Assembly (NCBI GenBank): GCA_023014485.1
Contig: JAJOZX010007469.1
Coordinates: 1-64,000, forward strand
Source: Bathynomus jamesi
Lineage: Eukaryota > Arthropoda > Malacostraca > Isopoda > Cirolanidae
Reading direction: 5' to 3'
DNA length: 64,000 nt
A program made the translations under genes and the position numbers. Positions 42,532 through 54,131 of the stretch are shown here, in pieces. The notes under the pieces were generated by a model that searched no databases, was not told the origin of the DNA, and saw only the letters and a list, made by a program, of their open reading frames with translations. The stretch's first letter is position 1, and every line of letters begins with the position of its first letter.

Positions 42532-44345
42532 AATAGAATAGAATAGAATAACCTTTATTAATAATAATAAAATAAATTCACTTGTTTCAATTTACAATGA
42601 CGAATAATTTTGAAGCTCGGCTATTTATTTTATTTAATTTGGCCCTTAAGCTTTAGGCTTTACTGGGCTCTTATTAAAAATAAGCAGCTAGTTGTTATTA
42701 ATTAATAATAACAAATAAATAAATAAATAAGTAAATAAGTATTATTAATAGTTAAAACATGTATTACAATATAAACAATATTAATGGACAATATTAAACA
42801 ATATTAGTGGACAGTAATCCTAAATTTTTGTTAGTATGCCATTATTAATGGGATTTCAACTTGGTTTTAAACAAAGTTACATTCACAATAATTTTTATAT
42901 CGGCATGCAATTCATTCCATAGTTTCAATCCAATGAAAATGGGTAGTTTTTGAGATGAAGACAATCTAAATTGAGGTATAACAAGCTTTGATCTATTTCT
43001 GGTCTGAGACGAGTGGATTTCTTGATGAGTTACAAAATATCTATTTACCCATTGCAAATTAATGATTTTGTTCTTACACTCGTAAATAAAAATAAAATGT
43101 GCCAGTTTGGTTATATCGTTTAGCTTTAGTAGCTTTAGCTCTTTAAATAATGCACTAGAGTGATCAAGGAAATCAGCATCAGATAATAACCTTATTGCTC
43201 ATTTTTGGATGACAAAGATACCATTTAATGCGTTGTTAGCGGAGTTTGGATCTTTTCCGTTTGACTGCCACCATTGAAACATAATTAAACTTTTTGTATT
43301 TTGTATTTTAACTGAAATGTCTTGATGATACAAAATAAGTTACTTTATAAAAAAGCTTTTCTTAATTTCCCCTTCAAATTTTGTTTCTTATAAATAATTT
43401 TAATTACTTTCAAGATCCATGCTTAATTTTTAAGTTTTAATCGTGTACTCAGAAAAATAAGGGGATCACCTAAAGATCAGGGCCTCCAGCCTTCTTTAGT
43501 TAGCTTTATAAGGCTAACTAACGAAAATATCACGACCTAACCTAACCAATCGTCAAGGTCGTACAGTTGACCTAACGATTGGTTAGGTTAGGTCGTGATA
43601 TTTTCGTTAGTTAGCCTTATAAGGCTAAGTAAAGAAGGCTGGGGGCACTCACCTCTTATGTTTCAATGGCGGCAGTCAAACGGAAAAGATCCCGGAGTTT
43701 CCCCAAACAAGGGTGCAGTACGTTATATAAGGAAGAACAAGAGTATGATAAAGAGTCAATAAAACTCGTTTAGGGACTACATTTCTAAGTTTAAACATTA
43801 CTGCAAGTGACTTGCAACGCTCCTTGAAGTCTTTTTCGCGATATAATTTACATGATCACTCCATTGCAAATTCTTATCTAGCATTACACCAAGAAATTTT
43901 GTTACAGTATACTCCTTTATGGCGATTTCATTAACATTAAGTTCATCAAGATATACATTTCTTTTATTAGTAAAAATCATGAAATTTGTTTCACTGATAT
44001 TTAGGAAGACTTTATTGGTGGTCAACCATTTCATTACACTGATGAATTCTAAATGAAATATATTCTTAGCTGTATTAACATCTTTGCAAGAAAAAGAGAC
44101 AGTTGTATCATTTGCAAACATTATGAAGTTCAGTATATCAGATGAACGTGGAAGGTCATTTATATATAATAAAAATAACAGTGGACCCAGAACTGAGCCC
44201 TGTGGCACACCATGTTTGACAAGCGCTTTAGTTGAGCAAACCTTATTTACTGATACAAAATGATATCTATTGGACAAATAACTTTTAAACCAATCACTGA
44301 TTGCTCCTCTAAAGCCGTAACAATATAATTTATTAAGTAGAAAAA
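42532..44345 (-). pseudogene. Jockey-type reverse transcriptase fragment in R copy C, interrupted
   Basis: Minus-strand reverse transcriptase as in copy A: HGVPQGSVLGPLLFLLYIND, then the catalytic box as FANDTT, then C-terminal sequence to about 42845 and a (TATTC)n tail at 42532-42550. The 445-bp MITE at 43248-43692 splits it. A 6-base direct repeat and small indels near 43800 break the frame. Not functional. Confidence 0.88.
43248..43692. mobile_element. Merlin-like MITE with long TIRs and a central palindrome (445 bp)
   Basis: The termini are GGATCTTTTCCGTTTGACTG and its inverse, extending over 35 bases with two mismatches. The flanking 8-bp duplication is CGGAGTTT (43240-43247 and 43693-43700). 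Copies A and D have the single uninterrupted site. GG ends with an 8-bp duplication fit Merlin. Between about 43490 and 43643 lies a second, near-perfect inverted repeat around GGTTAGGTTAGGTCGTGATA. Confidence 0.85.
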
Positions 44346-44474
44346 AAACAATTATTACTTTTACTGCAAAACAGTATATTATATTCAAAGCTGAAAGTTT
44401 CTAAATTTGAGGCCCCCCCGTAAGCTTGAGGAGCAGGCCAAATGATCCTTCTAGCCTCCCCCCCCTCTGATAGG

Positions 44475-44513
<39 letters not shown>

Positions 44514-46374
44514 TTATTTAAAATTTACTCCTTGCTTTAAAATTGAAATAACTTGTGTTGAAACGTGTATAAAAGCGTTGTTTCTACATCAATTGAAAGA
44601 TAATTTTAGACCATTTTATGTTAAGAAATTTCTTTTGTATTTCAGATCTGATAAAAGATGGCGCACAATTCGGCTTCGTGAGAAGAACCAAAGCTACGAG
44701 GTGTATATATGAGGTTGGGGGTTCTGTATTCCAGGTTCATAGACGGTAGCGGCGTGAAAAGTAAAAGCAAAGTTGCAACCCTTTTATCCCAGAGGTGATA
44801 AAAAAGAGCTTGTATAAAAGCTGATTACAAAAGCTTTATTGACAGGTTTACACCAAACTGAACATCAAGAACTCGGGAAAATGTTGCAGTTGTATATATA
44901 TATATCTAAATAAGAGTTTTCTTCACTAGTCAAATGGCGCACTATTATTTATTAGATTTTTTCTATAAGAATGAAATGAATTATTGTTGAAGAAAATACT
45001 ATAAAATTACTTTCAGCTTATGTAAAAACAGAGTTTCTGTCCACTTTTGAACAAAAGTCTTTACATTTTTAATTCAGGGAATGATTTTTCAGTACCATTT
45101 ATATAAACAAGTGGTTTTTTTTATGTTTTAAGTGAATAATCTCGAGCGCTCATTTCAAACAAACTCTAAAAAACACAAACTTAGTGTATAGTCATTTAAA
45201 AGCACAAACATTAATTAATTTCCTTCGTACTGACATAAAGTAATAATGAATTCGTTCATCCATTTTATTTCGCGCGCCTTCAAAAGAGGAGAAAGACCTA
45301 TTATCACGAGTTGTGGTTGATTCTTAGCATGCATAACCGCAGTGATTTTTAATTTTTTTATTACTCTAAATTTTTAAGTGTTTGACGGTTTTTGCGCAAA
45401 GTTTGTGCTTTACCACACCTATTACATGAAGTCTGCGATCGCGCGATCTTGAAGGTCATTGCGCGAGCCCACGTCTTAATTCCTATAGCCGGCAGTCTGA
45501 AAAATGTTCATTCAAATCCACCGCCTCACGGGAAGATGGTAATAGGCGGCTGAAGGTTGAAGTCTATCCGGCATGAAACGCGAGTTGTAATATTCTCTTT
45601 TTTTAGGATACACATTTTCTCGTAACATCTTCGGGCAAGATGAGCCTGTTACTACTAATCAAAAACAAGAACAACAAGTAAAGAAAGACCAAGTACCCGA
45701 CCATTCCTATTGTCAGCCCGAACATTGACACAAAGAACTTTCAATAATGTTTCTCGCGAAACATTTGAATTGTTTTTGGAATTACCTTGCGCTAAATACG
45801 AAGAAAATCAAATGTTGTTTATAAACTTACGTTAAAATGAACAGTTAAACAGTTTACAAAGTTTATATGTTCTTTAGTTTGGGAGAAATGAACAGTGGAA
45901 TTTGTTCGCTTAAATATGAAGCACTTTGTATGATTAATTGAGTGTGTGTGTGTGTGTGTGTGTGTATGTATATACTTTAACACATACCTGTATTATAAAC
46001 AAAGTATTTAATATTTCTATATGTTGAAAGTGAGGTCATGGTGAAATGCTAAAATTGCGTATACATCAACCAATTCAATCTATATTCTTTAATCTATTTT
46101 ATAATAGAATGAACTATATACGATTACAGAATATAGATGGCACGAATTCCAGATCAAATATCTTAGCAAGAAATCCAATGAATACCTAAAACCACATCGG
46201 AAAAGATCTTTAAACCAACAACCACCGGAAATTGAGAAATAACTAACTTATTTACTTCATTCATGCAGAGAATACCAAATATAAGTCCTTCGTCCTTCCA
46301 CATAAAGAAACTGGGACAAAGAGCGTGAATAAATGACAGTCTTCTCGACTCTAGTTCTAAATTTACTTGTAAAT

Positions 46375-46376
<2 letters not shown>

Positions 46377-46438
<62 letters not shown>
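46377..46438. repeat. (GA)n microsatellite in R copy D
   Basis: About 30 GA units. The same site has 8 to 18 units in the other R copies. Confidence 0.95.
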
Positions 46439-46441
<3 letters not shown>

Positions 46442-47025
46442 ACCGACTGAATTACAGACTAACGAAGATCTTAGGATTCACTCTAGGTTAGCCCAAGAAG
46501 ACGTGAAAAAAAAAGAAAAATCAACTGAAAATAAAGAATATTGAAAAACTTATATCATGCTTACATTTATAGACGCGTAATGCTTCCACGTAGAAATAGT
46601 AGTAATAGTATAGTATCGAACGGACGAGGCTCTAGTTCCCTCCCCTGCCAGCCACTGCTGACAGAAGAAGATTTATAGGAAAATAGGAAAAATTATAATG
46701 AAAAGAATAGCTTCAGAGTTCATTCACACTATGAGTACACTTATCTCGTGTACCAAATACCCATTAGAGCATTAGAGGACAGTGGAGAGTAAAGGGTAGC
46801 GTGAAACACTAAATTACTTAGTCTAATGTATATCATCCATATTTTTTAACGAATTTTTTATTCATTATGTACAGTTGCCCGCATATGTAATGTTCCTCGC
46901 CTCACAGGCGACTCCGTACATGTGGCAAGGCCGCAGCGATAGTCAAGGTACCCCGAGTAGGGGAAGGTTGGGTGGAGGGGAAGGACAACAGAGTCCAGCA
47001 ACATATAACATTGACATGCAGGTAA

Positions 47026-47231
47026 GGCGCCGTTCAAAAATTACGTAACCTATTTTTGCTAAAACCTGACACCTCCTCCCCCCTCCCTGTAACGTTTCGT
47101 AACGTGTGGGGTGTAGGAAATGTTACATAACATCTTAGGGGGTGCCTGGTCTATCGTTACAGAACGTTCCTGGGGGATCTGGGGTGTCAAGTTTTAGCAA
47201 AAATAGCGTTACGTAATTTTTGAACGGCCCC
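47026..47231. mobile_element. PIF/Harbinger-like MITE in R copy D
   Basis: 206 bp with ends GGCGCCGTTCAAAAATTACG and the inverse of GGGGCCGTTCAAAAATTACG, flanked by TAA at 47023-47025 and 47232-47234. Confidence 0.85.
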
Positions 47232-47407
47232 TAATTATAATGTAATGTCGGAGTTCAACGCTGTTCACGATCATATTAATCGTTTATCTTTATGAACACA
47301 ATGTTTACTAGTCTTATACAGTAATAAGGTTCCATTATGATTACTGCAAGTCTATATGAACAGATACCACAATACAACTTCTTATATACTAGTGAATTTG
47401 AACCAAA

Positions 47408-48757
47408 AATAGAATAGAATAGAATAACCTTTATTAATAATAATAAAATAAATTCATTTGTTTCAATTTATAATGACATGAATAATTTTGAAGCTCGACT
47501 ATTTATTTTATTTAATTTGGCCCTTAAGCTTTAGGCTTTACTGGGCTCTTATTAAAAATAAGCAGGTAGTTGTTATTAATTAATAATAATAAATAAATAA
47601 ATAAGTAAATAAGTATTATTAATAGTTAAAACATGTATTACAATATTAAACAATATTAATAGACAATATTAAACAATATTAGTGGACATTAATCCTAGAT
47701 TTTTGTTAGTATGCCATTAATTATTAATCAGGATTTCAACTTGGTTTTAAACAAATTTACATTCGCAATATTTTTTATTTCGGCATACAAGTCATGCCAT
47801 AGTTTCAATCCAATGAAAATGGGTAGTTTTTGAGATGAAGACAATCTAAATTGAGGTATAACAAGCTTTGATCTATTTCTGGTCTGATACGAGTGAATTT
47901 CTTGATGAGTTACAAAATACCTATTTACCCACTGCAAATTAATAATTTTGTTCTTACACTTGCAAATAAAAATAAAATGTGCCAGTTTGGTTATATCGTT
48001 GAGCTTTAGTAGGCTTAGCTCTTTAAATAATGCACTAGAGTGATCAAGGAAATCAGCATCAGATAATAACCTTATTGCTCGTTTTTGGATGACAAAGATA
48101 TCATTTAATGCGTCGTTAGCGGAGTTTCCCCAAACAAGGGTGCAGTACGTTATATAAGGAAGAACAAGAGTATGATAAAGAGTCAATAGAACTTGTTTAG
48201 GGACTACATTTCTAAGTTTAAACATTATAGCAACGCTCCTTGAAATCTTTTTCGCAATATAATTTACATGATCACTCCACTGCAAATTCGTATCTAGCAT
48301 TACACCAAGAAATTTTGTTACAGTACACTCCTTTATGGCGATTTCATTAACATTAAGTTCATCAACATATACATTTATTAGTAAAAATCATGAAATTTGT
48401 TTTACTGGTATTTAGGAAGAGTTTATTGCTGGTCAACCATTTCATTACACTGATGAATTCTGAATGAAATAAATATATTCTTAGCTATATTAACATCTTT
48501 ACAAGAAAAAGAGACAGTTGCATCATCTGCAAACATTATGAAGTTCAGTATATCAGATGAACGTGGAAGGTCATTTATATATAATAAAAATAACAGTGGA
48601 CCCATAACTGAGCCCTGTGACACACCATGTTTGACAAGCGCTTCAGTTGAGCAAAACTTGTTTACTGATACAAAATGATATCTATTGGACAAATAACTTT
48701 TAAACCAATCACTGATTGCTCCTCTAAAGCCGTAACAATATAATTTATTAAGTAGAA
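47408..48757 (-). pseudogene. Jockey-type reverse transcriptase fragment in R copy D
   Basis: Same fragment as in copy A. The catalytic box reads FADDAT, so both aspartates are kept. HGVSQGSVMGPLLFLL replaces the usual HGVPQGSVLG, and indels near 48370-48475 break the frame. The (TATTC)n tail is at 47408-47425. The truncation point near 48757 is the one shared with A and C. Confidence 0.88.
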
Positions 48758-48889
48758 TAAACCCAATTATTACTTTTAATGCAAAACAGTATATTATATT
48801 CAAAGCTGAAAGTTTCTAAATTGGAGGCCCCCCTTAAGCTTGAGGGGCAGGCCAAATGACCCTCCTAGCCTCCCCCCCCTCTGATAGGC

Positions 48890-48916
<27 letters not shown>

Positions 48917-48920
<4 letters not shown>

Positions 48921-49190
48921 CCCCCGCAAGGGGGTTCTAAGCTCGTGCTCTTGAGTGCTCTTTGTGCTCGTTTGTACGTGCTTGTTCCTGGAGGTTTCAC
49001 GTGCGCCCTCCCGGCCCTAGCACCCAAGGATGATGGGGCTCGACCCTGCAGTCCTTGTCATCCTTGGTCTTTTTCACTTCGACTGTCCCCTCCACCCTTT
49101 CTTTTTCCTCTGTCTTTCCTCTCACTTTTTCTTTGTTTTTCCGCTGAGATATGCCCTTTAAATAGAGGCGAATCGGTTCTTCCTGAACTA
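48917..49190. other. Private insertion of higher GC in R copy D
   Basis: Between two (TA)n runs lies about 275 bp starting CCCCCGCAAGGGGG and ending near CGGTTCTTCCTGAAC plus an A run. It is absent from copies A and C. The A-rich end might be a retroposed 3' end. No match elsewhere in the window and no recognised gene. Confidence 0.5.
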
Positions 49191-50099
49191 AAAAAAAATA
49201 TATATATAAAATATATATATATATATATATATAATATACTGTATATAAGTTATTTAAAATTTACTCCTTGCTTTAAAATTGAAATAACTTGTGTTGAAAC
49301 GTGTATAAAAGCGTTGTTTCTACATCAATTGAAAAATAATTTTAGACCATTTTATGTTAAGAAATTTCTTTTGTATTTCAGATCTGAAAAAAGATGGCGC
49401 ACAATTCGGCTTAGTGAGAAGAACCAAAGCTACGAGGTGTATATATGAGGTTGGGGGTTCTGTATTCCAGGTTCATAGACAGTAGCGGCGTGAAAAGTAA
49501 AAGCAAAGTTGCAACCCTTTATCACAGAGGTGATAAAAAAGAACTTGTATAAAAGCTGATTACAAAAGCTTTATTGACAGGTTTACACCAAACTGAACAT
49601 CAAGAACTCGGGAAAATGTTGCAGTAGTATATATATATAAAAGTTTTCTTCACTAGTCAAATGGCGCACTATAGTTTATTAGATTTTTTTCTACAAGAAT
49701 GAAATGAATTATTGTTGAAAAAAATACTATAAAATTACTTTCAGCTTATGTAAAAACAGAGTTTCTGTCCACTTTTGAACAAAAGTCTTTACATTTTTAA
49801 TTCAGGGAATAATTTTTCAGTACCATTTATATAAACAAGTGGGTTTTTTATGTTTTAAGTGAATAATCTCGAGCGCTCATTTCAAACAAACTATAAAAAA
49901 CACAAACTTAGTGTATAGTCTATTTAAAAGCACAAACATTCCTTAATTTCCTTCGTACTGACACAAAGTAATAATGAATTCGCTCATCCATTTTATTTCG
50001 CGCGCCTTCAAAAGAGGAGAAAGACCTATTATCAAGAGTTGTGGTTGATCCTTCGCATGCATAACCGCAGTGATTTTTAATTTTTTTATTACTCTAAAT

Positions 50100-51903
50100 T
50101 AGTGATGTAGGTCGCATCCGCATCCGCATCCGCATCCGCGGAACATCCGCACATTTTCTCGCATCCGCGTCCGCGTCCGCATCCGCACTTTGGACTGCGG
50201 ATGTCGTGCGGACGTGGACCATTGAGATAAAACGTCATTAATAAGCGGAAATTATCAAATTCTACTATATTAATAGAACTAGTTCATTGTGCGCAAAAGT
50301 GATGCAAGCGACAAGATGAGAGGCTGTTCTTGTATGAAGTTACTCTCTTGCAACCTACTTAGATCCATGTTACAAAGCTAAGTTATTTTCACCTAGTACA
50401 TTAGAACGAGTTAAATCATCACTTGGCAAAGCAGTTGAAGAGCTTCAATCTCTTGAATCTGTCGCTTCGCCACCCACCAAAAGAATAAAAGTTTCAGTGA
50501 CAGAACCAACACCTTCAACAAGCAAATCTATCACAGAATCTGTCTCTCAGTTTCTTGAGTCAAGCAGCAATGACGAGACCTACGCGATGTCAAAAGATGT
50601 AGTAAAAATGATCGAGAGCTATCACCAAGAAAAACGCGGAACATCCGCACATTTTCTCGCATCCGCGTCCGCGTCCGCATCCGCACTTTGGACTGCGGAT
50701 GTCGTGCGGACGTGGACCGTTGAGATAAAACGTCATTAATAAGCGGAAATTATCAAATTCTACTATATTAATAGAACTAGTTCATTGTGCGCAAAAGTGA
50801 TGCAAGCGACAAGATGAGAGGCTGTTCTTGTATGAAGTTACTCTCTTGCAACCTACTTAGATCCACGTTACAAAGCTAAGTTATTTTCACCTAGTACATT
50901 AGAACGAGTTAAATCATCACTTGGCAAAGCAGTTGAAGAGCTTGAATCTCTTGAATCTGTCGCTTCGCCACCCACCAAAAGAATAAAAGTTTCAGTGACA
51001 GAACCAACACCTTCAACAAGCAAATCTATCACAGAATCTGTCTCTCAGTTTCTTGAGTCAAGCAGCAATGACGAGACCTACGGGATGTCAAAAGATGTAG
51101 TAAAAATGATCGAGAGCTATCACCAAGAAAAACGCCTGGCTGCATGTGACAATCCTAGTAGTTGGTGGAAAAATACGCAGAATATCTATCCATACTTGAG
51201 TAAACTTGCAAGGAAACATTTAGCCTGTCCTCCAACAAACGTACCAAGCGAGAGATTATTTAGCAGTGCTGGATTAATATATGATGAAAAGAGAAACAGA
51301 CTGGCAGCAGAAAAGGCAGAAAAATTAATGTTCCTTAAGCATAACCTTCCTATAATTAAGTTTGAACATTAAACGATTAACATCTTAGTTTACTTTATTT
51401 TAATTACTCATTTATAAATATGCCTAATAAAACTTTAAACCTAATATAAATAGTTATCAAGCTAATTAAAGATCTCTTTCTATAAGGGTGGAGGTTGGGG
51501 AAAGAGGTCGGTGGGGTGCATTTGAGTTGGGTTCACGTCCCGCATCCTGGTAACACAATTATGGTTTCTAATTGTGGCTGAAACTCGACAAAATATAACG
51601 AATTTATTTGCAGACGAATTCACTAATTGATTTCTATATTAGTTAGATGCTTGATATTATTTTATATGTTCAGAGAAAAGTACAGCAATTATTGTACAAT
51701 TAATCAATTATACTACATTATAGCTACAGCTCTCTCTATATAATAACTTATTATATATGTTAAACACAACAAATCTCGAATATATCCTAAAAAATAACGA
51801 AAATGTAGACATCCGCATCCGCATCCGCGGGTGTTGAAATCAAACATCCGCATCCGCATCCGCATCCGCGGATGTGAAAAAAATGACATCCGCTACATCA
51901 CTA
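50100..51903 (+). mobile_element. hAT element with hexamer-repeat ends and an internal duplication (1804 bp)
   Basis: The ends are TAGTGATGTAG and its inverse CTACATCACTA, flanked by the 8-bp duplication CTCTAAAT (50092-50099 and 51904-51911). R copies A and C show the single uninterrupted site. Just inside each end are arrays of the hexamer CATCCG or its inverse. A 498-bp tandem duplication spans 50138-50635 and 50636-51133. It keeps only the C-terminal transposase part. Confidence 0.95.
50836..51372 (+). pseudogene. hAT transposase, C-terminal part with dimerisation domain
   Basis: The open frame of 178 codons contains ATYLDPRYKAKLF, a hallmark of ZBED-type hAT transposases, then a serine-rich linker, then the dimerisation domain WWKNTQNIYPYLSKLARKHL, CPPTNVPSERLFSSAG and RLAAEKAEKLMFLKHNL. 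The glutamate in PSERLFS is the last catalytic residue. The N-terminal zinc finger and the first two aspartates are missing, and no ATG opens the frame (a TGA precedes it at 50833). The first duplicated unit holds the same frame to about 50635 and then runs into the repeated element end. Non-autonomous. Confidence 0.92.
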
Positions 51904-52480
51904 CTCTAAATGTTTAAGTGTTTGAGGGTTTTCGCGCAAAGTTTGTGCTTTACCACACCTATTAAATGAAGTCTGCGATCGCGCAATCTTGGAGGTCATT
52001 GCGCGAGCCCACGTCTTAATTCCTTAGCCGGCAGTCTGAAAAATGTTCATTCAAATCCACCGCCTCACGGGAAGATGGTAATAGGCGGCTGAAGGTTGAA
52101 GTCTATCCGGCAAGAAACGCGAGTTGTAATATTCTCTTTTTTTAGGTTACACATTTTCTCGTAACATCTTCGGGCAAGATGAGCCTGTTACTATTAATCA
52201 AAAACAAGAACAACAAGTAAAGAAAGACCAAGTACCCGACCATTCCTATTGTCAGCCCGAACATTGACACAAAGAACTTTCAATAATGTTTCTCGCAAAA
52301 CATTTGAATTGTTTTTGGAATTACCTTGCGCTAAATACGAAGAAAATCAAATGTTGTTTATAAACTTACGTTAAAATGAACAGTTAAACAGTTTACAAAG
52401 TTTATATGTTCTTTAGTTTGGGAGAAATGAACAGTGGAATTTGTTCGCTTAAATATGAAGCACTTTGTATGATTAATTGA

Positions 52481-52898
52481 GTGTGTGTGTGTGTGTGTAT
52501 ACTTTAACACATACCTGTATTATATACAGTATTTAATATTTCTGTATGTTGAAAGTGAGGTCATGGTGAAATGCTAAAATTGCGTATGCATGAACCAATT
52601 CAATCTATATTCTTTAATCTAGTTTATAATAGAATAAGCTATATACGATTACAGAATATAGATGGCACGAATTCCAGATCAAATATCTTAGCAAGAAATC
52701 CAATGAATACCTAAAACCACATCGGAAAAGATCTTTAAACCAACAACCACCGGAAATTGAGAAATAACTAACTTCATTTACTTCATTCATGCAGAGAATA
52801 CCAAATATAAATCCTTCGTCCTTCCACATAAATAAACTGGGACAAAGAGCGTGAATAAATGACAGTCTTCTCGACTCTAGTTCTAAATTTACTTGTAA

Positions 52899-52946
<48 letters not shown>

Positions 52947-54131
52947 ACCGCCTGAATTACAGACTACAAAGATCTTAAAATTCACTCTAGGTTAGCCCAA
53001 GAAGACGTAAAGAAAAAAATAGTAAAATCAAATGAAAATAAAGAATATTGAAAAACTTATATCATGCTTAGATTTATAGACGCGTAATGCTTCCACGTAT
53101 AAATAGTAGTAATAGTAAAGTATAGAACGGACGAGGCTCTAGTTCCCTCCCCTGCCAGCCACTGCTGACAGAAAAGGGGTTGTGAAAGAAGATTTATAGG
53201 AAAATAGCAAAAATTATAATGAATAGCTTCAGAGTTCATTCACACCATGAGTACACTTATCTCATGTACCAAATACCCATTAGAGCATTAGAGGACAGTG
53301 GAGAGTAAAGGGTAGCGTGAAACACTAAATTACTTAGGCTAATGTACATCATCCATATTTTTTAAGGAATTTTTTATACATTATGTACAGTTGCCCGCAT
53401 ATGTGATGTTCCTCGCATCACAGGCGACTCCGTACATGTGGCAAGGCCGCAGCGATAGTCAAGGTACCCCAAGTGGGGGAAGGTGGGGTGGAGGGGGGAC
53501 AACCGAGTCCAGCAACATATAACATTGACATGCAGGTAAGGCGCCGTTCAAAAATTACGTAACGCTATTTTTGCTAAAACCTGACACCTCCCCCCACCCT
53601 GTAACGTTTCGTAACGTGTTGGGTGTGGGAAATGTTACATAACATCTTAGGGGGTAACTGGTCTATCGTTAGAGAACGTTCCTGGGGGATCTGGGGTGTC
53701 AAGTTTTAGCAAAAATAGCGTTACGTAATTTTTGAACGGCCCCTAATTATAATGTAATGTCGGAGTTCAACGCTGTTCACGATCATATTAATCGTTTATC
53801 TTTATGAACACAATGTTTACTAGTCTTATACAGTAATAAGGTTCCATTATGATTACTGCAAGTCTATATGAACAGATACCACAATACGACTTTTTATATA
53901 CTAGTGAATTTTAACCAAAAATAGAATAGAATAGAATAGAATAACCTTTATTAATAATAATAAAATAAATACATTTGTTTCAATTTACAATGACATGAAT
54001 AATTTTGAAGCTCGACTATTTATTTTATTTAATTTGGCCTTTAAGCTTTAGGCTTTACTAGGCTCTTATTAAAAAAAAGCAGCTAGTTGTTATTAATTAA
54101 TAATAACAAATAAATAAATAAGTAAATAAGG
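52481..54131. repeat. Tandem repeat R, partial copy E
   Basis: It matches R from (GT)n through the MITE and the (TATTC)n tail to the AT-rich 3' part of the jockey fragment. At about 54131 some 590 bases present in other copies are missing, and the sequence continues in a longer jockey copy. This is the right end of the R array. Confidence 0.88.
53540..53743. mobile_element. PIF/Harbinger-like MITE in R copy E
   Basis: Same element as in copies A, C and D, flanked by TAA at 53537-53539 and 53744-53746. Confidence 0.83.

Larger units (their letters stand above)
41221..45941. repeat. Tandem repeat R, copy C
   Basis: It starts at AAAGTGAGGTCATGG, runs through the (GA)n, MITE, jockey fragment and right half, and ends at GATTAATTG before (GT)n. 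It lacks the 8216 and 50100 elements (empty sites) but holds a private 445-bp insertion at 43248-43692. A segment of about 50 bases around GTTCAACGCTGTTCACGATC is also missing. Confidence 0.92.
45942..52480. repeat. Tandem repeat R, copy D
   Basis: A complete unit from one (GT)n to the next. It carries the Harbinger-like MITE and the jockey fragment. It also has two private insertions: a 0.3-kb block at about 48917-49190 and the hAT element at 50100-51903. The (GA)n run at about 46377-46438 is longer than in other copies. Confidence 0.92.
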
